Below, in pieces: positions 9,201 through 20,300 of a DNA stretch of 27,575 bases; position 1 is the first letter of the stretch; every line of letters begins with the position of its first letter. The notes beneath the pieces are model-generated. The model made no database searches. It saw only the letters and a program-made list of their open reading frames with translations, and was not told the DNA's origin. The stretch covers positions 1 through 27,575 of the forward strand of contig JAUCBJ010001471.1 in assembly GCA_032718475.1 (NCBI GenBank), in the 5' to 3' direction. Source of the stretch: Nemertoderma westbladi. Lineage: Eukaryota > Xenacoelomorpha > Nemertodermatida > Nemertodermatidae. Position numbers and translations under genes: made by a program.

Positions 9201-12200
9201 AAGGGTTTACTGTGGGAGATCACCCATGGTGGTGAACAGGCATTCCTTTGGGAAACAGAGTGGAAGGGTTTACTGTGGAAGATCACCCATGGTGGTGAAC
9301 AGGCATTCCTTTAGGAAACAGAGTGGAAGGGTTTACAGTGGAAGATCACCCATGGTGGAGAACAAGCATTCATTTGGGAAACAGAGTGGAATGGTTTACT
9401 GTGGAAGATCACCCATGGTGGTGAACAGGGATTCCTTTAGGTAACATAGTGGAAGGGTTTACTGAGGAAGATCACCCATGGTGGTGAACAGGCATTCATT
9501 TGGGAAACAGAGTGGAAGGGTTTACTGAGGAAGATCACCCATGGTGGTGAACAGGCATTCATTTAGGAAACAGAACGGAAGGGTTTACTGTGGAAGATCA
9601 CCCATGGTGGAGAACAGGCATTCATTTGGGAAACAGAGTGGACGGGTTTACTGAGGAAGATCACCCATGGTGGAGAACAGGCATTCCTTTAGGAAACAGA
9701 GTGGAAGGGTTTACTGTGGGAGATCACCCATGGTGGTGAACAGGGATTCCTTTAGGAAACAGAACGGAAGGGTTTACTGTGGAAGATCACCCATGGTGGT
9801 GAACAGGCATTCATTTAGGAAACATAACGGAAGGGTTTACTGTGGAAGATCACCCATGGTGGAGAACAGGCATTCATTTGGGAAACAGAGTGGAATGGTT
9901 TACTGTGGAAGATCACCCATGGTGGTGAACAGGGATTCCTTTAGGAAACATAGTGGAAGGGTTTACTGAGGAAGATCACCCATGGTGGTGAACAGGCATT
10001 CATTTGGGAAACAGAGTGGAAGGGTTTACTGAGGAAGATCACCCATGGTGGTGAACAGGCATTCATTTAGGAAACATAACGGAAGGGTTTACTGTGGAAG
10101 ATCACCCATGGTGGAGAACAGGCATTCATTTGGGAAACAGAGTGGAATGGTTTACTGTGGAAGATCACCCATGGTGGTGAACAGGGATTCCTTTAGGAAA
10201 CATAGTGGAAGGGTTTACTGAGGAAGATCACCCATGGTGGTGAACAGGCATTCATTTGGGAAACAGAGTGGAAGGGTTTACTGAGGAAGATCACCCATGG
10301 TGGTGAACAGGCATTCATTTAGGAAACAGAACGGAAGGGTTTACTGTGGAAGATCACCCATGGTGGAGAACAGGCATTCCTTTAGAAAACAGAGTGGAAT
10401 GGTTTACTGTGGAAGATCACCCATGGTGGTGAACAGGCATTCCTTTAGAAAACAGAGTAGAAGGGTTTACTGTGGAAGATCACCCATGGTGGTGAACAGG
10501 CATTCATTTAGGAAACAGAACGGGGGGGTTTACTGTGGAAGATCACCCATGGTGGAGAACAGGCATTCATTTGGGAAACAGAGTGGAAGGGTTTACTGTA
10601 GAAGATCACCCATGGTGGTGAACAGGCATTCCTTTATGAAACAGAGTGGAAGGGTTTACTGTGGAAGATCACCCATGGTGGTGAACAGGCATTCCTTTAG
10701 GAAACAGACTGGAAGGGTTTACTGTGGAAGATCACCCATGGTGGAGAACAGGCATTCCTTTAGGAAACAGAGTGGAAGGGTTTACTGTGGGAGATCACCC
10801 ATGGTGGTGAACAGGGATTCCTTTAGGAAACAGAGTGGTAGTGTTTATTGAGGAAGATCACCCATGGTGATGAACAGGGATTCCTTTAGGACACAGAGTG
10901 GAAGGGTTTACTGTGGAAGATCACCCATATGGTGGTGAACAGGCATTCCTTTAGGAAACAGAGTGGAAGGGTTTACTGTGGAAGATCACCCATATGGTGG
11001 TGAACAGGCATTCCTTTAGAAAACAGAGTGGAATGGTTTACTGTGGAAGATCACCCATGGTGGTGAACAGGCATTCCTTTAGAAAACAGAGTAGAAGGGT
11101 TTACTGTGGAAGATCACCCAGGGTGGTGAACAGGCATTCCTTTAGGAACCAGAGTGGAAGGGTTTACTGTGGAAAACCAACCTGGGTGGTGAACAGGCAT
11201 TCCTTTAGGGACCAGAGTGGAAGGGTTTACTGTGGAAAACCAACCTGGGTGGTGAACAGGAATTCCTTTAGGAAACAGAGTGGAAGGGTTTACTGTGGAA
11301 GATCACCCATGGTGGTGAACAGGAATTCCTTTAGGAAACAGAGTGGAAGCGTTTACTGTGGAAGATCACCCATGGTGGAGAACAGGATTTCCTTTAGGAA
11401 ACAGAGTGGAAGGGTTTACTGTGGGAGATCACCCATGGTGGTGAACAGGGATTCCTTTAGGAAACAGAGTGGAAGTGTTTATTGAGGAAGATCACCCATG
11501 GTGATGAACAGGCATTCCTTTAGGAAACAGAGCGGAAGGGTTTACTGTGGAAGATCACCCATGGTGGTGAACAGGTATTCCTTTAGGATACAGAGTGGAA
11601 GGGTTTACTGTGGAAGATCACCCATGGTGGTGAACAGGCATTCATTTAGGAAACAGAATGGGAGGGTTTACTGTGGAAGATCACCCATGGTGGTGAACAG
11701 GCATTCCTTTAGGAAACATAGTGGAAGGGTTTACTGTGGAAGATCACCCATGGTGGTGAATAGGCATTCCTTTAGGAAACAGAGTGGAAGGGTTTACTGT
11801 GGAAGATCACCCATGGTGGTGAACAGGAATTCCTTTATGAAACAGAGTGGAAGGGTTTACTGTGGAAGATCACCCATGGTGGTGAACAGGCATTCCTTTA
11901 GGAAACAGAGTGGAAGGGTTTACTGTGGAAAACCAACCTGGGTGGTGAACAGGAATTCCTTTAGGAAACAGAGTGGAAGGGTTTACTGTGGAAGATCACC
12001 CATGGTGGAGAACAGGCATTCCTTTAGGAAACAGAGTGGTAGGGTTTACTGTGGGAGATCACCCATGGTGGTGAACAGGGATTCCTTTAGGAAACAGAGT
12101 GGTAGTGTTTATTGAGGAAGATCACCCATGGTGATGAACAGGCATTCCTTTAGGAAACAGAGCGGAAGGGTTTACTGTGGAAGATCACCCATGGTGGTGA

Positions 12201-12704
12201 ACAGGTATTCCTTTAGGATACAGAGTGGAAGGGTTTACTGTGGAAGATCACCCATGGTGGTGAGCAGGCATTCATTTAGGAAACAGAGTGGAAGGGCTTA
12301 CTGTGGAAGATCACCCATGGTGGTGAACAGGCATTCCTTTAGGAAACAGACTGGAAGGGTTTACTGTGGAAGATCACCCATGGTGGTGAACAGGCATTCC
12401 TTTATGAAACAGAGTGGAAGGGTTTACTGTGGAAGATCACCCATGGTGGTGAACAGGCATTCCTTTAGGAAACAGACTGGAAGGATTTACTGTGGAAGAT
12501 CACCCATGGTGGTGAACAGGCATTCCTTTATGAAACAGAGTGGAAGGGTTTACTGTGGAAGATTACCCATGGTGGTGAACAGGCATTCCTTTAGGAAACA
12601 GAGTGGAAGGGTTTACTGTGGAAGATCACCCATATGGTGGTTGACACGCATTCCTTTAGGAAACAACGTGGATAGTTTACTGTGGAAGATCACCCATGGT
12701 GGTG
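9201..12704. repeat. 63 bp minisatellite, about 55 copies, coding-length unit
   Basis: The 63 bp unit (ATGGTGGTGAACAGGCATTC, CTTTAGGAAACAGAGTGGAA, GGGTTTACTGTGGAAGATCA, CCC) has no stop in one frame. It translates as MVVNRHSFRKQSGRVYCGRSP repeated in register, with open runs of up to about 200 residues. Stops come only from scattered TGT-to-TGA changes and three 2 bp AT insertions (CCCATATGG at about 10928, 10991 and 12632). The marker variant GTGTTTATTGAGG at 10841, 11475 and 12105 shows a 10-unit (630 bp) higher-order repeat, and a 4-unit period is visible near 9888-10140. I do not call it a gene: any 63 bp array without a stop gives such frames, and there is no start signal, signal peptide or known domain. 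Confidence 0.95.
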
Positions 12705-12719
12705 TAAGATGTATAAGGA

Positions 12720-14013
12720 CAAAGAGAGTCCCTCAAGAACTGAATACAAATAAGTTGGTTCCAGCCCCAAAGAAGGGCAACCTAACAACCAGGGGATCTT
12801 TTCGCGGAATCGCGCCAGAAAATCGCACCAGGGATCCTGTTGAGAGACTGTTACTTGGGAACCAAAATGGGTTCCGTAAAGGTCGTGGGACCATGCAGCC
12901 TATTCTGGCATTTAGAAGGATAATCGAAGAGTTATCAATAGAGAAAGACAGACAACTGGCTATTATCTTTGTTGACTTCTTTAAAGCCTTCGACTCAGTC
13001 TCCCGACCACGTAGGTTCAGCATACTGGCAGCATATAGGATTCTTGGGGAAATTATTGCAGCTATCAGATCACTGTACGATGGATCCACCACATTTGTGT
13101 CTTACTGATGGTGACACAGATCCATTCGATTCGTAATTGTGGTTGATTATGTGTTACACATGTCCGTAGACCATCTAAATAAAAAATAAAGATTGGTTGA
13201 TGGTAACACTCCCTACTGGCACAGGATGTCGAGGAAATCCAGCAAAGTACCTTACTCATCTAGACTTTGCTGTGGACTTAATGGGTACTGTCAGGATCAC
13301 TAGAGGGAGCCCAAAGGCTCCTCTGCTCATTGGAGCCGGTTGCTTCTAGTGTTGGTCTTTTTGTAAATTCCAAGAAGACCAAAATCACCTATAGACAGCC
13401 CTCCAGAAATGTAAGAAACGTAAGGGCATAAGCTCTAGGTGCTAGGGTTGGCTTGCTTGAGCATGTGGATGACATCTGCTACTTGGGATAATGGATACGG
13501 GAGGGGAAGGCATGGGCAGCGTTAAATACCTTGTCCAGGATTTGGAAGTCCCATAGAATAAAACGGAACTTAAGGTCCGATTATTTATGGCAGCAGTAGT
13601 TCCAGTACTCCTCTATGGTGAGTCCATGCTGGACTCTAACTGCAGAGTAATACCAAATCTCTGGATGGCACTTTCACAAGAATGGTGCGCCGGGTTCATT
13701 GTGTCAAGTACACATCTCGAATCAGACTCTATACAACATTGGAAGTGTTCCATTAGTCTCTCCTAGCTCGACACTTAGAACGGAACCGCCTCCGCTTTGC
13801 AGGACATTGCTTTCGCCGTGAGGACCAGCCAGTGCATAATCTTGTACTTTGGCAGCCTCATGGAGTGAATAAGCATGGTGGACAGCCCATGACTTTCTTG
13901 AGACGCATCTTAAAGGACACTGGCCTTGAAGATGCGGATGATCTAGCAAATGTCATGTGTGATAGGGAGTTGTGGCGGTGCAATTTTTTCGATAAGCCGG
14001 CACAGCATTCTTA
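12720..14013 (+). pseudogene. Decayed LINE (non-LTR) reverse transcriptase, endonuclease part missing
   Basis: Broken frames follow the order of a LINE RT. KLVPAPKKG and a degraded YRGI segment come first, then NQNGFRKGRGTMQPILAFRR and IIFVDFFKAFDSV (RT motif A, with its Asp) at about 12860-13010. DGDTDPFDS follows near 13085. The AGVLQGD block is deleted, and VVDYVLHMSVD continues near 13140. The catalytic FADD motif reads LDFAVDL near 13262. Then come LFVNSKKTKI, DDICYLG, AALNTLSRIWKS and CWTLT, and finally the C-terminal block RLRFAGHCFRR and LVLWQPHG up to DRELWR near 13979. Several frameshifts and stops and the FAVD change mean it is dead. The apurinic-type endonuclease and 5' part are absent, replaced by the 63 bp array. 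I do not assign a clade. Confidence 0.85.
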
Positions 14014-14494
14014 ATATATATGTAATATATATATAATGCAACTGCAATGCTGCACGCCGATCGTCGTAGTACAGTAGTAGGCTTACTGTGCCGGCTTACT
14101 GAGCCATAAGATTATCCCATTTATAAGAAACGTTTTATACCGTTATCTGACAAGCCCCTCGCCTACAATGTTAATTATAAAATCAAAATCACGTTAATTT
14201 TTGGATGGGGTTTATGAAATGCTACAAATTTAATGAAATTTCTGAAAATAGTATTATTTTAACTGAGCCTCGTGCTGCGCGAAGGCCCCCACGAACGTGT
14301 TTTGGTTGTGTTTTCTTAAGAAGTAAAAAATGTGATGATTCAGTCACTTCCCCACCGCAGACACCAAATTTTTTTTGACTTTATTTCATATGCGACCAGC
14401 AGTCAATGTGCGCCACTATACTCTTTCAATCAGTTATAGATTGATGAGCTGTAGATATTAAGTGAATTCAATTCGAAATTATTTCGAGATTATT
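14011..14494. other. Non-coding interval after the LINE remnant
   Basis: It begins with an AT microsatellite (TATATATGTAATATATATATA), possibly the LINE 3' tail, followed by AT-rich sequence. A short word at 14273-14293 (TGCTGCGCGAAGGCCCCCAC) recurs inverted at 24721-24740. No coding region is seen. Confidence 0.5.
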
Positions 14495-14540
14495 TGTGGC
14501 GGTGAAAGCGAAAAGGTACCTTTTCGCTTTCACAGCCACA
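14495..14540. repeat. 46 bp palindrome
   Basis: The sequence is TGTGGC, one mismatch position, GTGAAAGCGAAAAGG, then its mirror around the centre GGTACC (14515-14520). The inner 32 bp are a perfect palindrome with no loop. It could form a cruciform, or an RNA hairpin if transcribed. Confidence 0.9.
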
Positions 14541-14655
14541 TTTGTTGATGGACCTAATGTACTCAGTAATTTGTACCCACATTTTATTACAATAAACCAA
14601 ACTCACATTTATATTTTATTTTTTTATTAAATATTATGCCATGTTAATAACTATT
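14541..14655. other. AT-rich spacer, nothing recognised
   Basis: This is plain AT-rich sequence between the 46 bp palindrome and the fold-back element. Confidence 0.4.
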
Positions 14656-14791
14656 TACATACTTGTGTGTAAAGTAGCACTTTACAGTGTGATGATCCGA
14701 GTGCTTTGTTACACGAACGAACGTTAGTGAGTGAGTGAAAATAAAGCCACGAGGATCAGAACACTGTAAAGTACTTTGCAACAAGTATGTA
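14656..14791. mobile_element. Fold-back (MITE-like) element of about 136 bp
   Basis: The left arm TACATACTTGT...TTTACAGTGT (14656-14690) is matched by the right arm ACACTGTAAAGTACTTTGCA (14761-14780) plus ACAAGTATGTA. Further pairing of GATCCGAG with its partner lies inside, leaving a core of about 70 bp. The left arm contains TAAAGTAGCACTTTACA, also found twice in the right subterminal zone of the large CACTG element, so a family link is possible. Confidence 0.65.
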
Positions 14792-15087
14792 TGTAGTTTT
14801 ATTCCAAAATTGTAACATTACAAAATCATTGTACATATACATTATAAGTGATAGAAACTGCACAAATTATATTAGTTGCTGTAAAAATAAATGTAAAAAT
14901 GACATAAATTATGTTATAAATAAGTTAGCTTATATTTATGGTTACGTTTGGAGCCATGTTACAATAATATAGCTAGGCCCTACTGGTTATTAATAGCTAT
15001 ACCCCGCCTACCGGTAGGTAATGCAGTAGGCCTATCTGGCTGTCAGGCAAATTTCCACCTATGGTTTACGTGGTTACCAATGACGGC
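14792..15087. other. AT-rich interval, no gene supported
   Basis: A 61-codon frame at 14787-14972 is composition-driven (Asn, Ile, Tyr, Lys) with no domain, so I leave it out. TACCGGTAGG and AGTAGGCCTA words occur at 15008-15036. Confidence 0.4.
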
Positions 15088-15122
15088 GTTAAGTAATGTC
15101 CACTAAGGGGACATTACTTAAC
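15088..15122. repeat. Perfect 14 bp stem hairpin
   Basis: GTTAAGTAATGTCC (15088-15101), a 7-base loop, then GGACATTACTTAAC (15109-15122). A related word, GGCGTTGAGTAATGTTA, occurs about 135 bp downstream. This could mark the ends of a short inverted-repeat element. Confidence 0.85.
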
Positions 15123-15314
15123 TGATAACACCAAATACAATACTAAATGTACAGGCCAATACAATGCTGTAATGTCCTCTAAATTTGTAAAGTGCTAAGT
15201 AACAACTCGCTGTTAATACTAACGGCGTTGAGTAATGTTACAAGGTTGGTTAATAAAATATATTATTAACCATTAGTGGCTAATATTAACCGAACCGTAC
15301 CTCACCTCACTACC

Positions 15315-16939
15315 ATGGACCACCTCTCTTCTCTGCAAGGTGGCTGACCTTTGACACTGTCTTTGGTACCAACTTGGGGCTTGAAGGAAATCCTTAGTTA
15401 CCCGCACACTGGTGCATTAATAGTTTCAGTTTAAAATTCAATTATAATAATTGATATAATATGTTGCCTAGCAACCTATACCATATTCTCTATATTTTCT
15501 AGCGATCGAGGAATTTATCGCTGATCGGGGTTTATTAGTTCGGTTGCTAGGGCGACGGCTCGCCCGGTTACTGCGATTCGCTAAGTTACCTCTGTTGCCA
15601 TTGGAGACGATATATAATTCAGGGTTACGATTCGTCACCTGGTTACCCAATATCTCACAGGATTTGCTCTGGTTGACTTGGATTATTTACTGTTTGGCTA
15701 TTAAAGTGGCCAATCGTAGCGGAGTTAAACGATATCGCGCGTCGTAAGTTCTACTTTATTTACTCGGGTGATAAAGTATCTACGTATATACACACAAGTT
15801 ATTAGGACTTAATCGTTTTACTATAAAATATCATTGGTTTGCTAGAGTCATGTCGTTACTATGGTCACTAACTATTAAGATTAACTAACTATGTCGTTGT
15901 TCATGAAGCTGAGAGAAATTTTTAGGAAATACAATCCGTCGAATAAAAAATCAAAATGATATCCTTATAAACTCAATATTATTTACAATTAGACATTCAT
16001 AATATTCCGAGTGTCGATTCCGCTACGGTTTTATTTCTCTGTAGGTTTTCCTGCCGGTTGGACGTCGTCGCCGCTCGGTTCCCATTACATTCCCTTCTCT
16101 CCACGGTTGCCTCGCAACCCGCTCCGACCTCCGTCGCCCCGGACTCCCCGCCCACCGTCCGCCGTTTCCGACGGCGATCATCCATCGCTCGCGACATCCG
16201 GCAGCGCTCCCGGATGGTCCGCAGACAACCCGCCGCCGTTAAACAGTCCATGTCCTTCTCCCTCGCCGTCGATGTCGCAACTCAAACCGATCCGTCGCCG
16301 ATTCGAACTCCCACAACCATCCCCGACGTCATCCCCGCGCCGTCCAATCAGGTAACGCCGCCCCTCAATCAGCTGACTCGGCCACCCAATCAGATAACGC
16401 CGCCCCTCAATCAGCTGACTCGGCCACCCAATCAGATAACGCCGTCCCCCAACCAGCTGACTCGGCCACCCAATCAGATAACGCCGCCCCCCAACCAGCT
16501 GACTCGGCCACCCAATCAGCCTCGCTCTCGCTCCTTCGAAGACGAACCGAACCTCACCGACGACCACCAGCGACACCCCAAGCGGTGGTCTGCCGAATGC
16601 AAAGTTTACTTCGAGGACAGCTTCGAGATAATTTCCAGCTCCTCAGAGAATCCAGAAAGACGCGATCGACCAATCAAATACAACCCGGAACCCAAGCGGA
16701 GTTGCGTTGCCATTGGCGACAACCAATCGCTGTCCAGCGACGAGATCGTGTTGCTACCCGTTGCTATGGAGACACCGGACTCGAGATCGGACGATTCGTC
16801 GGCCGGAGCCGGAATTCGGCGACTAACGGACGCCGACTTCTGGTGCGACCCGGTGAACTATATGGACAGCGACCCGGTGGTGGTGGAGGTCAGCACTACC
16901 CAGAGCTCATCGTTCGATCTGTTAGACGAATCAGACTGA
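15315..16939 (+). CDS. Predicted three-exon gene, unknown Pro-rich protein (386 aa)
   Basis: I assembled this from splice signals. Exon 1 is 15315-15339, with an ATG in strong context (ACCATGG) and donor AAG|GTGGCT. Exon 2 is 15503-15743, after the acceptor TATATTTTCTAG and before the strong donor GTC|GTAAGT. Exon 3 is 16045-16939, after a pyrimidine-rich acceptor TTTATTTCTCTGTAG. The phases match at both junctions, giving 1161 coding bases. Residues 9-89 are rich in Leu/Arg, with a hydrophobic stretch near residues 61-77 (DLLWLTWIIYCLAI) that could be a membrane segment or amphipathic helix. A basic region follows, then four 14-residue Pro-rich repeats (about residues 190-245), then a Ser/Asp-rich acidic tail ending FDLLDESD. 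I recognise no family. The first intron's donor is the weakest element. If exon 1 is wrong, exons 2 and 3 still join in frame. Confidence 0.6.
15463..15475. promoter_or_regulatory. Palindromic RFX X-box-like site
   Basis: GTTGCCTAGCAAC fits the RFX X-box pattern (RYYNYY, 1-3 bases, RRNRAC) with a symmetric core. It lies in intron 1 of the predicted gene, 27 bp before exon 2. X-boxes usually lie close upstream of ciliary gene starts. Binding is inference. Confidence 0.4.
16346..16519 (+). repeat. 42 bp coding repeat, four copies plus a partial one
   Basis: A 42 bp unit encodes NQITPPLNQLTRPP, tandem four times inside exon 3, with substitutions that are mostly conservative (CTC/CCC, AAT/AAC). 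The length is a multiple of three, so the frame is preserved. It forms a probably disordered Pro/Gln/Asn segment. Confidence 0.9.
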
Positions 16940-16953
16940 GTTGAGTGTTCCAG

Positions 16954-16959
16954 AATAAA
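16954..16959 (+). terminator. AATAAA polyadenylation signal
   Basis: AATAAA lies 14 bases after the TGA stop (16937-16939) of the predicted three-exon gene. The location supports exon 3 as the terminal exon, with a very short 3' untranslated region. Confidence 0.55.
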
Positions 16960-17356
16960 TGATGGTATTAATTAATTGATCTACTAGAATGGTGCTCTGT
17001 AAACTGTATGCCACGCTGTATGCAGTCCTATTATGCAGGTTTTGTGTAATATATATATTGAATTGGAAACGGTGCAGCTTTAGTAGCTACTACAGTATTT
17101 AATATTCATAAAACTATTCTAAATATATAATAATTTATAATAATTAATCATATAATTTGATTTGATTTTGTGGTATAATTTGAGATATTATAATTTATGT
17201 ACATATTATAATATAATTGTGTAATAAAGGTGTTTCTTATTTGTCTATTTGTGCGTTTTATATGTTCGCACTTCACTTTACACCGTTACACATTAAACTA
17301 TAACTGTAACACCTATATGTAACACCTATATGTAACACTTTGCATATTATGTTTAT
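16960..17356. other. AT-rich intergenic sequence
   Basis: TA-rich sequence without coding potential. Three ACCTATATGTAAC-like words at about 17310-17338 precede the 41 bp array. Confidence 0.5.
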
Positions 17357-20300
17357 CATCCATGTTTTAACTAGATTCCATGTATGTCTACCCTAATCAT
17401 CCATGTTTTAACTAGATTCCTTGTATGTCTACCCTAATCACCCATGTTTTAACTAGATTCCATGTATCTCTACCCTAATCATCCATGTTTTAACTAGATT
17501 CCATGTATCTCTACCCTAATCATCCATGTTTTAACTAGATTCCATGTATCTCTACCCTAATCACCCATGTTTTAACTAGATTCCATGTATCTCTACCCTA
17601 ATCAACCATGTTTTAACTAGATTCCATGTATCTCTACCCTAATCATCCATGTTTTAACTAGATTCCATGTATGTCTATCCTAATCACCCATGTTTTAACT
17701 AGATTCCATGTATGTCTACCCTAATCATCCATGTTTTTAAACTAGATTCCATGTATCTCTACCCTAATCATCCATGTTTTAACTAGATTCCTTGTATGTC
17801 TACCCTAATCACCCATGTTTTAACTAGATTCCATGTATCTCTACCCTAATCATCCATGTTTTAACTAGATTCCATGTATCTCTACCCTAATCATCCATGT
17901 TTTAACTAGATTCCATGTATCTCTGCCCTAATCACCCATGTTTTTAAACTAGATTCCATGTATCTCTACCCTAATCATCCATGTTTTAACTAGATTCCTT
18001 GTATGTCTACCCTAATCACCCATGTTTTAACTAGATTCCATGTATCTCTACCCTAATCATCCATGTTTTAACTAGATTCCATGTATCTCTACCCTAATCA
18101 TCCATGTTTTAACTAGATTCCATGTATCTCTACCCTAATCACCCATGTTTTAACTAGATTCCATGTATCTCTACCCTAATCAACCATGTTTTAACTAGAT
18201 TCCATGTATCTCTACCCTAATCATCCATGTTTTAACTAGATTCCATGTATGTCTATCCTAATCACCCATGTTTTAACTAGATTCCATGTATGTCTACCCT
18301 AATCATCCATGTTTTAACTAGATTCCATGTATCTCTACCCTAATCACCCATGTTTTAACTAGATTCCATGTATCTCTACCCTAATCACCCATGTTTTAAC
18401 TAGATTCCATGTATGTCTACCCTAATCACCCATGTTTTAACTAGATTCCATGTATGTCTACCCTAATCATCCATGTTTTAACTAGATTCCATGTATCTCT
18501 ACCCTAATCACCCATGTTTTAACTAGATTCCATGTATCTCTACCCTAATCACCCATGTTTTAACTAGATTCCATGTATCTCTACCCTAATCACCCATGTT
18601 TTAACTAGATTCCATGTATCTCTACCCTAATCACCCATGTTTTAACTAGATTCCATGTATCTCTACCCTAATCACCCATGTTTTAACTAGATTCCATGTA
18701 TCTCTACCCTAATCACCCATGTTTTAACTAGATTCCATGTATCTCTACCCTAATCACCCATGTTTTAACTAGATTCCATGTATCTCTACCCTAATCACCC
18801 ATGTTTTAACTAGATTCCATGTATGTCTACCCTAATCATCCATGTTTTAACTAGATTCCATGTATCTCTACCCTAATCATCCATGTTTTAACTAGATTCC
18901 TTGTATGTCTATCCTAATCACCCATGTTTTAACTAGATTTCATGTATGTCTACCCTAATCATCCATGTTTTAACTAGATTCCATGTATCTCTACCCTAAT
19001 CACCCATGTTTTAACTAGATTCCATGTATCTCTACCCTAATCATCCATGTTTTAACTAGATTCCATGTATCTCTACCCTAATCATCCATGTTTTAACTAG
19101 ATTCCATGTATCTCTACCCTAATCATCCATGTTTTAACTAGATTCCATGTATCTCTACCCTAATCATCCATGTTTTAACTAGATTCCATGTATCTCTACC
19201 CTAATCATCCATGTTTTAACTAGATTCCATGTATCTCTACCCTAATCATCCATGTTTTAACTAGATTCCATGTATCTCTACCCTAATCATCCATGTTTTA
19301 ACTAGATTCCATGTATCTCTACCCTAATCATCCATGTTTTAACTAGATTCCATGTATCTCTACCCTAATCATCCATGTTTTAACTAGATTCCATGTATCT
19401 CTACCCTAATCACCCATGTTTTAACTAGATTCCATGTATCTCTACCCTAATCATCCATGTTTTAACTAGATTCCATGTATCTCTGCCCTAATCACCCATG
19501 TTTTAACTAGATTCCATGTATCTCTACCCTAATCACCCATGTTTTAACTAGATTCCATGTATCTCTACCCTAATCATCCATGTTTTAACTAGATTCCCTG
19601 TATGTCTATCCTAATCACCCATGTTTTAACTAGATTCCATGTATGTCTACCCTAATCATCCATGTTTTAACTAGATTCCATGTATCTCTACCCTAATCAC
19701 CCATGTTTTAACTAGATTCCATGTATCTCTACCCTAATCATCCATGTTTTAACTAGATTCCATGTATCTCTACCCTAATCATCCATGTTTTAACTAGATT
19801 CCATGTATCTCTACCCTAATCACCCATGTTTTAACTAGATTCCATGTATGTCTACCCTAATCACCCATGTTTTAACTAGATTCCATGTATCTCTACCCTA
19901 ATCATCCATGTTTTAACTAGATTCCATGTATGTCTACCCTAATCATCCATGTTTTTAAACTAGATTCCATGTATCTCTACCCTAATCATCCATGTTTTAA
20001 CTAGATTCCATGTATCTCTACCCTAATCATCCATGTTTTAACTAGATTCCTTGTATGTCTATCCTAATCACCCATGTTTTAACTAGATTCCATGTATGTC
20101 TACCCTAATCATCCATGTTTTAACTAGATTCCATGTATCTCTACCCTAATCACCCATGTTTTAACTAGATTCCATGTATCTCTACCCTAATCATCCATGT
20201 TTTAACTAGATTCCATGTATCTCTACCCTAATCATCCATGTTTTAACTAGATTCCATGTATCTCTACCCTAATCATCCATGTTTTAACTAGATTCCATGT

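Noticed and set aside
12733-13092. 119-codon minus-strand frame
   Set aside because: It is antisense to the reverse-transcriptase remnant, which has clear motifs on the plus strand.
13722-13949. Minus-strand frame over the LINE C-terminal block
   Set aside because: It is a shadow of the plus-strand RLRFAGHCFRR / LVLWQPHG block.
14787-14972. 61-codon AT-rich frame
   Set aside because: Its composition explains it (Asn, Ile, Tyr, Lys), and it has no domain or splice support.
16178-16576. 132-codon minus-strand frame with GWPSQL repeats
   Set aside because: It is a mirror of the 42 bp coding repeat. The plus-strand frame has splice and poly(A) support.
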